64,000 nucleotides of DNA from Limnohabitans sp. 2KL-1. Its GTDB lineage: Bacteria > Pseudomonadota > Gammaproteobacteria > Burkholderiales > Burkholderiaceae_C. Shown piece by piece: positions 1 through 8,769 of the stretch. Numbering within the stretch: position 1 is the stretch's first letter; every line of letters starts with the position of its first letter. The stretch lies in contig NZ_NESL01000002.1 of the NCBI RefSeq assembly GCF_003063435.1, forward strand, positions 186,001 through 250,000, written 5' to 3'. The position numbers and the translations under genes are program-made. Under the pieces are notes generated by a model. It searched no databases. It was not told the DNA's origin and saw only the letters and a list, made by a program, of their open reading frames with translations.

Positions 1-2855
1 ATGACGGAATCCAAAGCTGGTGTTCTGACTTCGGTGCTCGATATCGACATCATGCTCGCAAGGGCATTGATCGCATAAGCAGGAAGTTCCTTATTGTTGG
101 ACTTCAACCTTGGAGCAGGATAGACATCGGCACTCCAGAACGTTGGCATTTTCGGGGGAGTAGCCAGCACGAAGTCTGATCTAGGATCCTGGGATAAAGT
201 CTCAGCAATCGACTCAATGACATCGTCACCAAACTGTGCTGCGACACTTTCGATGACTTGTTTGTGACCACTTGATGCCAGGAATCGCAAACTCGCTTCA
301 GCTGCTGCTCGATCTTTGTCCAACTTTGAGACAGCAGCCACCATGAGTCCTTTAGCGCAAGATTCAGGGAACCTCAAAGCCCATTGACGTGCGATACGTG
401 TAATTGGGCCGGAGACTATCCCACGGGACATAACTGATGCGCAGCCGGGCGCATCAACAAATCGAAGAGCGTCTGCAAAGTTGGACGACTTCTTTTGTGC
501 ATCAAAGATGCCCGGTAACACAGCTATATCAAATCTAGCGAGGAGGTATAGGATCTCATCTGTATCAATTGGGCGTGTCCTCCAATAGATCTCGATGGCA
601 ATTTTCGCCTTTAGCGCCGCCCCATTGCTATTCCAAAATTTAATGAACTCTGCATCACTCTCTGAGTTCCAATTCTTGAACAAAGCGTTGAAGCTGATCG
701 TGCCCTTCTTTTTTAGCAAACCAGACAAGTAATCTTGCTGGGGTTCCTTGTCCGAATCAGAAATTTTTGTGTTTTTATCTGTACCGCTCTTCTTGAAGTA
801 CTTTAGTACTGATTCCTTTAAGTTATCAGGCCACTGGATCGTCCCCTGACAGTAATTGATCGATTTTTCAATTTCGCTGATACGCCCGTCAGGAAGGATG
901 ACTGGCTTGCGCGTCGAAATCTTAATTGGCCAAGCTCCTTTCTTCAGAATTAGAGGAAGTTCATCGTCGTCTGCAATGTTTTTATTGCTGGTGAACTTAG
1001 TCAATAGCGCATCAAACTGCTCTTGCGCTTCTGGGTCGGTACATTCAACCCCAGATCGAAGAAGATCTGAGTTTGCTCGGGCTAATTTTTCGAGTGTCTT
1101 TTTGTACTTTACAAACCACTGAAGCTTCAACTTCATCTTCGCTCCACGCTCAAGTAGGATCGTGGCAAGCGGGAGGTTGTCGTCATTGACGGCTATTAAC
1201 AACTTCATACCCTCAGACGCACTGGGGCTAGCACCTGCTTGAATCAAAAGCATCAAGTTTTCAGGGGACGCATGTGCTGTCGCTGGTTGTTTATTCGAGT
1301 CCAAAATTTCAAGATTTGCACCATGGTCCACAAGTAGCCTAACTGACTTGTGGTAGTTGTCACTTCTTACTGCCTTCATTAAGGCCGTTTCGCCATCGTT
1401 GTCCTTAATGTCTGGATTGGCTTTGGCATTCAATAAGACTTTTACTCTCAAATGGGCATCAGAGCGATAGCCGCCGATGCCGTGAATCAATGCGGTCTTT
1501 TGTGCTTTATCAATAGCATCAACACTGGCTCCAGCCTTGATAAGAAGCTCCATCGATTTGGTGCTATTACAAATCATCAAGGGTGTTTCACCAAGATCAT
1601 TCACCGCATTCGGATCGGCTTTGGCATCTAGTAATAGCTTTACCTCCGCATCTGTTGAGTGATATTGATTTGCCATGAGATGTAATGCAGTGTTTCCCTC
1701 GAAGTCGGATAATTCAACTTTTGCACCCTTTTTCAAAAGCATCTCAACAAGAACCGCTTTTTTATCTGAATATCCTGATACCAGATGCATCAATGCGGAC
1801 CATTTTTTCTTATCGACAATGTTTAAGTCAGGACGGAATTTCAGAATTTCTTTTGCAACGTCTTCTCTGGTCACGGCATACATCAATGGAGTTCGGCCTC
1901 CATTGGTTTCTCCTTCGTCATCGTCTGCCTTATCCTGAAGATTAATGTCTGCTCCTGCTTTCACCAGCAATGAAATACTGGCAGCTTTACCAGATCTACA
2001 GCACCAGTGCAATGCACTTTTTCCTTCCGCGTCACAATGAGTCACGGAAGCTTTGGAATCAAGGAGAAATTTAACGGCTTTCGCATGGCCTCTCTCTGCA
2101 GCACTCAAAAGAGGCGTCATACCTTTAGCATCGATAGAATCAATAACGGCACCCTCTGCGACCAGCATCGCCATGGTATTTAAAGGGCAATCGGTTATTG
2201 ATGCGGCCAAGGAAAGCGGCGAGTTGCCTTCCTCGTTTTTTGTATTGACGTCGGCACCAAGCTCAATCAACGTCTGTGCCATATCTAAAGCACGTCCTCG
2301 TCCTCTGAATGAAGCATGCAGGGCTTTAGCTGCATTGATATCAGCGCCAAGTTGAATCAGCAGTTTGACAACTTCGAGCGATGGTTCATTGCGCTTGATT
2401 TCTTCCGTTAAGGCTGTGTCCCCATTGTTGTTTTTTTGGTTTAGGTTTGCACCTCGATTAAGTAGATTACGAAGTTCATCAAACCTGCGGTACTCTACCG
2501 CCACAAATACAGCCGTTTTACCGTCATTGTCAGGAAGATTGATGTCCGCCTTTGCGTCCAGTAATACTTTTATGAAATCTGCACCCAAATCGTATTCCAG
2601 TGCTTGCATTAACGGCGAGCCGTAGTATTTTTCTACGATATTAGCATCAGCCCCGAGATCTAACAGCAACTTGAGTTTTTCTTCTTTTTGGTTTAATTCT
2701 TTATTGCTGCATAGCTTTATGAGGGGAGTTTTTTGCAAGTAACCCTCATTTTCTATTGGCAAATTAATATCTATGGTAAACGCCTTAGCAATCTCGCGAG
2801 CTTGATCCATTTCGGCTACCAAGAAAGTATTGAATTGTTCATAAGTTATTGGCAT
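1..2855 (-). CDS. Ankyrin-repeat protein with MolR/DUF4132-like C-terminal region (partial, runs off the left edge)
   Basis: The reading frame is open from the ATG at 2855 to the window edge (about 950 codons visible, C-terminus missing). An AAAGGAAAAGAG ribosome site precedes the start. Residues of roughly 40-480 are ankyrin repeats with recurrent G-A-D-x-N and T-P-L/T-A-L motifs. The last ~200 visible residues change to an alpha-helical type containing RFPESCAKGLMVAAVSKL and AAAEASLRFLASSGHK, which I recognise as the helical middle part of WGR-DUF4132 (MolR/YehI-type) proteins. Those relatives normally begin with a WGR domain; here ankyrin repeats take that place, while WGR occurs in the two genes just upstream. 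Function of the family is not established. It is probably the last gene of the 1-20.8 kb array, lying 231 bp beyond the ligase gene. The ankyrin call is firm; the DUF4132 assignment is from memory of the family. Confidence 0.8.
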   Translation of the reverse strand, partial: MPITYEQFNTFLVAEMDQAREIAKAFTIDINLPIENEGYLQKTPLIKLCSNKELNQKEEKLKLLLDLGADANIVEKYYGSPLMQALEYDLGADFIKVLLDAKADINLPDNDGKTAVFVAVEYRRFDELRNLLNRGANLNQKNNNGDTALTEEIKRNEPSLEVVKLLIQLGADINAAKALHASFRGRGRALDMAQTLIELGADVNTKNEEGNSPLSLAASITDCPLNTMAMLVAEGAVIDSIDAKGMTPLLSAAERGHAKAVKFLLDSKASVTHCDAEGKSALHWCCRSGKAASISLLVKAGADINLQDKADDDEGETNGGRTPLMYAVTREDVAKEILKFRPDLNIVDKKKWSALMHLVSGYSDKKAVLVEMLLKKGAKVELSDFEGNTALHLMANQYHSTDAEVKLLLDAKADPNAVNDLGETPLMICNSTKSMELLIKAGASVDAIDKAQKTALIHGIGGYRSDAHLRVKVLLNAKANPDIKDNDGETALMKAVRSDNYHKSVRLLVDHGANLEILDSNKQPATAHASPENLMLLIQAGASPSASEGMKLLIAVNDDNLPLATILLERGAKMKLKLQWFVKYKKTLEKLARANSDLLRSGVECTDPEAQEQFDALLTKFTSNKNIADDDELPLILKKGAWPIKISTRKPVILPDGRISEIEKSINYCQGTIQWPDNLKESVLKYFKKSGTDKNTKISDSDKEPQQDYLSGLLKKKGTISFNALFKNWNSESDAEFIKFWNSNGAALKAKIAIEIYWRTRPIDTDEILYLLARFDIAVLPGIFDAQKKSSNFADALRFVDAPGCASVMSRGIVSGPITRIARQWALRFPESCAKGLMVAAVSKLDKDRAAAEASLRFLASSGHKQVIESVAAQFGDDVIESIAETLSQDPRSDFVLATPPKMPTFWSADVYPAPRLKSNNKELPAYAINALASMMSISSTEVRTPALDSV

Positions 2856-3086
2856 CACTCTTTTCCTTTAAATTATTTTAGAAAACCTAACAGATGGTTT
2901 GTTCGACTCATTAATCGGTAGAGGTTCGGAGACCACCTCACTGTGATAAGCCATTGTCTCCAACTAGCATCCAAGCAAAACAGTTGCCGTAATGGACTTA
3001 GGTGCTGATCGACGATTCCAAAAAAATTCTGTTAAGTACCCATAAAGTCAAATTTTTTTCTACATCAAGATATATTTAGAAATTAA

Positions 3087-5732
3087 TCATGGGTTTGTAT
3101 GTAGAAGCACTTGGAGATCTTCTTCCGATATAACCGCCACACCAAGCTTGCGGGCCTTCTCTGCCTTGCTACTCATCGGAGCAGGATCCGCCAAGACAAG
3201 ATACGCCAGATCATGGACCACATCGTCCACCAATGAGTACCCGGCAGCAAGCAACGGCGCTTCATAGTCAGCCTTCTTATTGCCGCTTGGTAGCTTGCCG
3301 CTGATACATACCTTTTTAGAGCTCGGAGCACTTTTCTCTGGCGCGGGCGAAGATTTGGCTTTCACGGAAACAGGCTTCACTGGGGCAGGCACTGGCTTCG
3401 CCGGTGCTTGGGATACCTTTTGGTATGCACCCTGAACGACCTCTTGATATCCATTTTTCAGCTTTTCATGAACCAGCTTTTCAGCATGCTTCCGGGCTGC
3501 ATCGGTTGTTTCAAATTCTTTTATTTGAGCTTGGCCGTTTATACCGATCTTTCCAAACTTCACTTCAACGCTTTCGGCTATGACATCAACCTCCCAAAAT
3601 TTGGCTGACTTGTCATCAACAAATTCAAAACGTCGAGCAGAAGCATCTACAGACAAGGGGGTGGTAGCTTTGGACATGGCATTTTCCTTTTGAGGTTTGG
3701 ACACAATGGAAGTCTGTATTGGTAATTCAAACTTACTGACGGACTCTTGAGAGGTAAAGTTGCCAACCATCTCAATGAGTTGAGCTTCAGATATCACCTG
3801 AACACCCAGTTTTCTTGCTTTTTCAGCCTTGCTGCTTCCCGAGTCAGCATCGGCGAGAACAAGGAAATTAAGACCCTTGCTGACCTCATCAACCAAGGCA
3901 TATCCGATGGCAAGCAAAGGCTCTTGGTAATCAGATTTTTTACGGCCACTGTGCAGCTTTCCGCTTATACAAACTGTGAGCTCAGGCTGTTCGGCAGTTC
4001 CATGGGCGGAACCAGTGGTGATGGACACACCTGCATCTAAAAGCTTATCAATAACCTGTGACATCGAGTCAATACCGTCTTGAATCTCAGCGCCGATGCT
4101 TGGAACCCCTACACCTGCTGCGAATGAAGCATCACGCAGCAGGCCGCTTCTCCAGGCTGTTAATTCGTCCAAAGCACCATCTGCAGCCGAAATCATGATC
4201 TCAACACGCCTTTTACCAAGGTGGTCGAGGCCTAAGGAGCCCAGAAATTGACTCAATGAAAGCTCACGCGTAGCCTCAATGGCGTCCAGGATTGATGTTG
4301 CCCGCTTAGCTCCTAATTTGAGGTCACGATCAACGTTGATCAACAAATCTGCCAGTTCATCCCCTCTTTCGCGCAATGTATACAAATCTGCTGCATCAGT
4401 CAGATCCAATTTTTCAACCATCGCTTCCAGCACGACATCTCCGACACCCAAAATATCAAGACTTGCAATCCACCTTCGAATTTTTCCTGTCGACTTCTTT
4501 TCACAATTCAAATTTCGGCATTCAATGATGACGCCATCATTGCCGGCAACGTTGATCCTGCGCCCAACCTCCCCTCCACAAAATGGACAACAGGCCGGCT
4601 GCAAAATGGCTCGGCGATGGGCCGGGCGTTCAGTCACGCGAATGATTTTTGGAATGATGTCATTGGCTTTAACAACCCATACAGAGTCACCAATCGCAAC
4701 ATCTAGCCGGGCGATTTCATCGTAATTTGCAAGAGAAGCATTGGTGATGGTCGTTCCACCAATGTCTACCGCTCGCAACTGTGCGGTTGGATAGAGACCA
4801 CCCGTGTGCCCACCACTCACCACGACTCCCTCAAGAACAGTTTCTGCACCTGCAGAGTCAAATTTCCAAGCAATCTGCCCTTTGGGTCGCCCTCCCGTGA
4901 CGCCCAACTCAACTTGTTTTTCAATGGCGTTGATCTTCATCACGACACCATCAATCCAGATCGGTAACTCATTGCGCGTCTGGGCAATGGTTTTAAAGTA
5001 TTGAACTGCCTCATCTGCATCACTGCAATGGGTATGCGGCATCACGCTAAAGCCTAATTCAGCAAGCCGTGCTGTTTTTTCACTTTCAGTCGCGAAGTTG
5101 TAGGGCGTCCCATCACGAGACTCATCTAAATCGAAAGCAAAAATTGTCAAGAAATCAGATTGCAATCCGTTCTTGCGACCCATGATTCCGGTACCGGCAT
5201 TTCTAGGATTTTTACTTCTTGAAGGATCAATGCGGGTCCAATCTTCAACGGTCAGGATGACCTCAAACCGGACTGCACCGTTGAAGGGACGCCCCTCACT
5301 TTCAACCCATACCGGCAAGCCCTTGAATCGCAAGGCATTGGCCGTAATGTCTTCACCTAAAACTCCATCCCCTCGTGAGATGGCTTGAACTAATCGACCA
5401 TTTGAGTAATAAGCGGCCGCGCTGGCGCCGTCACCTTTGACACTCGCATGAATAGGACCTACATCATTTCTTTGACACCAAGTCCTAAACTCATTTTCAG
5501 AATTAACTTTGCTTTGGCTACCCATCGGAATGGAATGTCGCGCCTTGGTCAACATACTCTCCGCTGGAACTTGAGCGCCAACGATCTTCAGTACAGGATC
5601 ATCCGGTGAATGCTGACGCAACTCATCCTCAAGAGCGTCATACTCAGCGTCATCCATCATGGGCTCACCGCTGTAGTAATAAGCGTGCTTGGCCTTGATG
5701 ATTAAATTTCGAAGTTCTGTGATGCGGGACAT
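3087..5732 (-). CDS. NAD+-dependent DNA ligase (LigA-like) fused to BRCT-WGR-BRCT
   Basis: This 881-aa protein follows the LigA plan. It has an NMN-binding Ia segment (DDAEYD, residues 27-32), an adenylation domain with the lysine motif K-G-D-G (K99), R-G-D-G (120-123) and RFEV (E157), then IDGVVMKIN (260-268), K290, an OB fold, a four-cysteine zinc finger (C382, C385, C405, C410) and a helix-hairpin-helix region (about 425-560). It continues with a BRCT domain (585-656), a WGR domain (about 698-768, KFGKIG core) and a second BRCT (about 805-878). LigA proteins normally end after one BRCT at about 670 aa. Compared by eye with E. coli LigA, the NMN-contacting His of Ia appears to be Tyr and the OB-fold Arg of GRTG appears to be His, so specificity may differ. 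Likely role: sealing or sensing nicked DNA ends. The gene starts 38 bp after the TIR-WGR gene. Confidence 0.9.
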   Translation of the reverse strand: MSRITELRNLIIKAKHAYYYSGEPMMDDAEYDALEDELRQHSPDDPVLKIVGAQVPAESMLTKARHSIPMGSQSKVNSENEFRTWCQRNDVGPIHASVKGDGASAAAYYSNGRLVQAISRGDGVLGEDITANALRFKGLPVWVESEGRPFNGAVRFEVILTVEDWTRIDPSRSKNPRNAGTGIMGRKNGLQSDFLTIFAFDLDESRDGTPYNFATESEKTARLAELGFSVMPHTHCSDADEAVQYFKTIAQTRNELPIWIDGVVMKINAIEKQVELGVTGGRPKGQIAWKFDSAGAETVLEGVVVSGGHTGGLYPTAQLRAVDIGGTTITNASLANYDEIARLDVAIGDSVWVVKANDIIPKIIRVTERPAHRRAILQPACCPFCGGEVGRRINVAGNDGVIIECRNLNCEKKSTGKIRRWIASLDILGVGDVVLEAMVEKLDLTDAADLYTLRERGDELADLLINVDRDLKLGAKRATSILDAIEATRELSLSQFLGSLGLDHLGKRRVEIMISAADGALDELTAWRSGLLRDASFAAGVGVPSIGAEIQDGIDSMSQVIDKLLDAGVSITTGSAHGTAEQPELTVCISGKLHSGRKKSDYQEPLLAIGYALVDEVSKGLNFLVLADADSGSSKAEKARKLGVQVISEAQLIEMVGNFTSQESVSKFELPIQTSIVSKPQKENAMSKATTPLSVDASARRFEFVDDKSAKFWEVDVIAESVEVKFGKIGINGQAQIKEFETTDAARKHAEKLVHEKLKNGYQEVVQGAYQKVSQAPAKPVPAPVKPVSVKAKSSPAPEKSAPSSKKVCISGKLPSGNKKADYEAPLLAAGYSLVDDVVHDLAYLVLADPAPMSSKAEKARKLGVAVISEEDLQVLLHTNP

Positions 5733-5770
5733 ACGAATTTAGCCAGTGTCAATAGTGAAGGTGTGACCGG

Positions 5771-7033
5771 TTAACGACGACGAGAAGGCGTCTTGGCCGT
5801 CGCAGTTGGGGTGATCGCAGTCTTCACAGCTTTTTTACTTGCTGGTTTCAATGGTGCTGGTGAATCCTCCTGGGTCAATTTTTTTGCAACAGTTTTTTGT
5901 GGCGTGCGTTGAGCGAGTTTCGGCGGAAGCTTTACAACTTCATCAATCAAAACTTTTGCCGCTTGTTTTTTAGGCACATCGGCAACTTTATTGACTGTTG
6001 ATTTTTTCTCAGTCAACTTTACGGCGACCGTTGGTACCGACGCTAAATCTGGTTTAGCAGCCTCTTTTGTACTCTTCGTTTTGGCGTTGCTGACATCTGC
6101 TGGCAACTGTTTTTTGCTTGGCTTGGGTACTGCCTTGACATCTGGCTTAAGTTCATCTTTGCTCGGTGGCTTTTGCTTTGTGGCAGGCTTGGTATACAGC
6201 ACCTTGGCAGGTTTCACCTTGCCTGCATCCGATTTCTCTTTCGCTTCACTTTTACCTTTAGCTTTGGGTGTCTGCTCGGCCTCGAACAAGCCCAGGGAAG
6301 CTGAAAGGTGGGATCTGGCTTCGTCTGTCAACAACTGGGCATAAGCAGCAGGCATGTAGCCCCCTCTAAGCTTTTCCTGCTTAGCTTTTTCAACCTCTAT
6401 CGCAGCCACATCTTTGCTAACGTTGATGGACTTCATTTGACTGCTCAGGCGCTTAGCCGATCGAGCACCCCAATGCGCAGTGACGTGGCAAGTGCTTGCT
6501 GTAGTGCCAGGGTGGACTGTCACTAAATACACTTTGTCTTCATTCTTTTCTGGTCGCAGACAATGCAAAGCGACTTGAATGAAGTCACCGAGCGTGGGCA
6601 ATGTGGGAACGGCGCTTGCAACAAACTGAAGTAGCTTGTCCATGCTGTTTTGGGCAAACATCTGCTGCCGGCGCAAAAACAACGGCAGATCAGCAGGCTT
6701 CAAGTCACCACAATTAAAGATGAAAAGTTCACCTTCTTTATGCCCACTTCGGACGGTTTGCAAGAAAGAGTCCCACTCGGTTTCGACCCAGGGCGACTCA
6801 ATGTGTTCGCGACATGACGCCACCAAGATAAGAACGCGAGCAGACTCCAATGCTGTTTCAATAGATTTACCGAACTGTCCCTTACCCACTTCTGCCAGGG
6901 ATTCTTCACTGAAAAAAACCTTCATTCCTGCGCCTTTGAGCGCGTTGTATACGCCTCGCGCAGCCGTTGCATCTGGCGTAGCTTTGCCATCCTTGCCAGA
7001 GTTTTTGAATGAAATAAATACGTCATAGCTCAT
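5771..7033 (-). CDS. TIR-WGR fusion protein with lysine-rich tail
   Basis: A TIR domain fills residues 1-140: YDVFISFKNSGKDG at the N-terminus, the FFSEESL segment (40-46), ARVLILVAS (65-73) and PWVETEW (81-87). Residues 165-232 fit a WGR domain: beta strands, HWGARSAKR (187-195), a helix, then KLRGGY (221-226). Residues 253-420 are a low-complexity Lys/Ala/Pro/Ser tail resembling histone-H1-like DNA-binding tails. Bacterial TIR domains often cleave NAD+ or make cyclic ADP-ribose signals. I could not place the catalytic Glu with certainty: several Glu lie in the loop-helix at 43-63, but the residue after the GQF turn is Gly. WGR domains bind DNA ends in PARPs. The start is the ATG with AGAAGGA 8 nt upstream; a longer TTG-initiated frame to 7060 lacks such a site. 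It lies 23 bp after the SLOG-SLATT gene. Confidence 0.88.
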   Translation of the reverse strand: MSYDVFISFKNSGKDGKATPDATAARGVYNALKGAGMKVFFSEESLAEVGKGQFGKSIETALESARVLILVASCREHIESPWVETEWDSFLQTVRSGHKEGELFIFNCGDLKPADLPLFLRRQQMFAQNSMDKLLQFVASAVPTLPTLGDFIQVALHCLRPEKNEDKVYLVTVHPGTTASTCHVTAHWGARSAKRLSSQMKSINVSKDVAAIEVEKAKQEKLRGGYMPAAYAQLLTDEARSHLSASLGLFEAEQTPKAKGKSEAKEKSDAGKVKPAKVLYTKPATKQKPPSKDELKPDVKAVPKPSKKQLPADVSNAKTKSTKEAAKPDLASVPTVAVKLTEKKSTVNKVADVPKKQAAKVLIDEVVKLPPKLAQRTPQKTVAKKLTQEDSPAPLKPASKKAVKTAITPTATAKTPSRRR

Positions 7034-7056
7034 TTGAGTCGTCCTTCTTTTGAGTC

Positions 7057-8769
7057 TCAACCAATTCCTTGAACCAATACAGGCCGCTCACGATGCATGA
7101 GCAGCCAGTTTCCATTTTCAGCAAGCGCTTCGATACCAAGAGATCTGACGATTTCAACCGCCAGTTCCAGGTCACCGCAAGCCAATGCAGCATCAAGCCG
7201 AGTTCGGGTCAATTGCAGCGCTAAATCCATGCGTTGATATAACTTTGCGTGTTCAGCAAACGCTCGCGTTTCTTGGTAAACCTTCACCAGACCAGACGAT
7301 GCGAACAAAATGCAATAGCCAACAATCATGCTGCGTAGAGTCCAATCGTGAAGTGGAATACTCGTATCAGCAAAAAACATGTGGAAGATGGCCGTCATCA
7401 GTGTGAGCGTCATGCCCAGTACGAATAACAATCGACTGCGTTGAGACCACTTCACATCATTCAAGTGATTCAACTCAGCCTTGCCAATCCTTCCACTAGA
7501 CCCACCAAAGTAGTTCAGCTGATCGTCAATCCATGCTGTGCGCACAAACAACAAGCGATCCAACAATGGGGCTTCGTTGGCTTCTTCATCGCCAATTTCA
7601 GACGTCTGGATCGCCTGGCGAATCCACTCTAATTCATCGCGTTGCTCACGCAAAAAATGAACTGAAGCGCATTCTTCGATGCCAACAAGCTTCCAAAAAT
7701 ACTGAACTCGACAAGCTTCTGCAAGTGCTCTGTAGTCAAGATAGCGCCCCTCGAGGTTCCTTTGACTCGACGCCCAATACCAACAAGCACCGACTCCAAT
7801 CAGTCCTACTGCACCAGCCAAAAGAGTGGCGATAGAAAACAAGCTTGAATAGACTTGCGACAGTAAGATGGCAACTGCACTGAAGCCAAGAAGGCCCATG
7901 AACATGCGATCACGCTCTTTTTGAGCCGATATAGAGAGCGCATCGGCGGATAAGAACAGCTGACGAGCAAGTTCCACTTTCGAACCCGCCAGATGAGTAG
8001 ATGCCCATGTAGGAAGGGGCAATCCCCAAGTAGCGGTCAATTGACCATCAACGCGCTGCGCGTCAATGGAGTCCTTGTTAAATTTATCGATCCGTGAGAG
8101 TACGACGAGCCATCGATTGGCCTCGCCATCGCTAGGGAGGCCACCAGGACTTGCAGGAAGCATTCGTACGCGTCCTACCTCAATGTATGCCGCAGCCTTC
8201 TGGTGCAGCGTTTGTCGAGTTTGAATATGGATAACAGGACCAGCATCAGGAAGTATCGGCTGAGCTAAAGCAACGCCTTCACGAAAATTTCGAATTACCT
8301 CTGCTGTTCCACCAGGACCTTTGGCTGGCTCTCCGTCCCACAAAGCAATCAGCACTTGAGCTTGTTGAGAAAGCCAAAGACCCAGTTCGTGATAGCAAGC
8401 GGGGCGCAGATGATGCTTCGATTCAAGCACCTTCACCCATGTGGATCGTTTCAACAATTCACGAAATTCGGCAACCGATTTTTCGTCATGAAAATCAGTT
8501 TCGTAATCCCCTTGCATAAGAGGAAGAACAGCACAAAGTTGCCAACCTAGAGCCAAAGCACAACTTGCCACCAATCTGTCAGCACCTTCAGCCAACGCAC
8601 TTATCAAGATGCGAGGCGAATGGGGGTTGGATTGCGCTACTAAATTTAATTCGTCATTCACTGCCTTGCACAAGGCCTCTTCATCCTGCTTTGGGATGAG
8701 TCGATGGCCTGTAACTGCAAGAACAATGGGTACGCGACCAGCAAGGTCAAAAGTTGTGGCTGAATTCAT
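7057..8769 (-). CDS. SLOG-SLATT membrane protein (second of pair)
   Basis: The N-terminal ~170 residues have the SLOG (LOG/DprA-like nucleotide-binding) pattern: VTGHR (19-23), ISALAEGADRLVA (56-68), AVLP (80-83), and ALWDGEPAKGPGGTA (142-156). Two hairpins of transmembrane helices follow (about 289-306/311-333 and 446-466/479-498), each next to charged helices, as in SLATT-type effectors (SMODS- and SLOG-associating 2TM). SLOG domains in Thoeris ThsA bind cyclic-ADP-ribose-like signals; SLATT is proposed to form membrane pores. The ATG at 8769 overlaps the stop of the upstream gene (ATGA), implying translational coupling; an ATG at 8811 would add 14 residues. Predicted 570 aa. It lies directly before the TIR-WGR gene, the arrangement expected of a receptor-effector served by a TIR enzyme. 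That link is inference. Confidence 0.82.
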   Translation of the reverse strand: MNSATTFDLAGRVPIVLAVTGHRLIPKQDEEALCKAVNDELNLVAQSNPHSPRILISALAEGADRLVASCALALGWQLCAVLPLMQGDYETDFHDEKSVAEFRELLKRSTWVKVLESKHHLRPACYHELGLWLSQQAQVLIALWDGEPAKGPGGTAEVIRNFREGVALAQPILPDAGPVIHIQTRQTLHQKAAAYIEVGRVRMLPASPGGLPSDGEANRWLVVLSRIDKFNKDSIDAQRVDGQLTATWGLPLPTWASTHLAGSKVELARQLFLSADALSISAQKERDRMFMGLLGFSAVAILLSQVYSSLFSIATLLAGAVGLIGVGACWYWASSQRNLEGRYLDYRALAEACRVQYFWKLVGIEECASVHFLREQRDELEWIRQAIQTSEIGDEEANEAPLLDRLLFVRTAWIDDQLNYFGGSSGRIGKAELNHLNDVKWSQRSRLLFVLGMTLTLMTAIFHMFFADTSIPLHDWTLRSMIVGYCILFASSGLVKVYQETRAFAEHAKLYQRMDLALQLTRTRLDAALACGDLELAVEIVRSLGIEALAENGNWLLMHRERPVLVQGIG

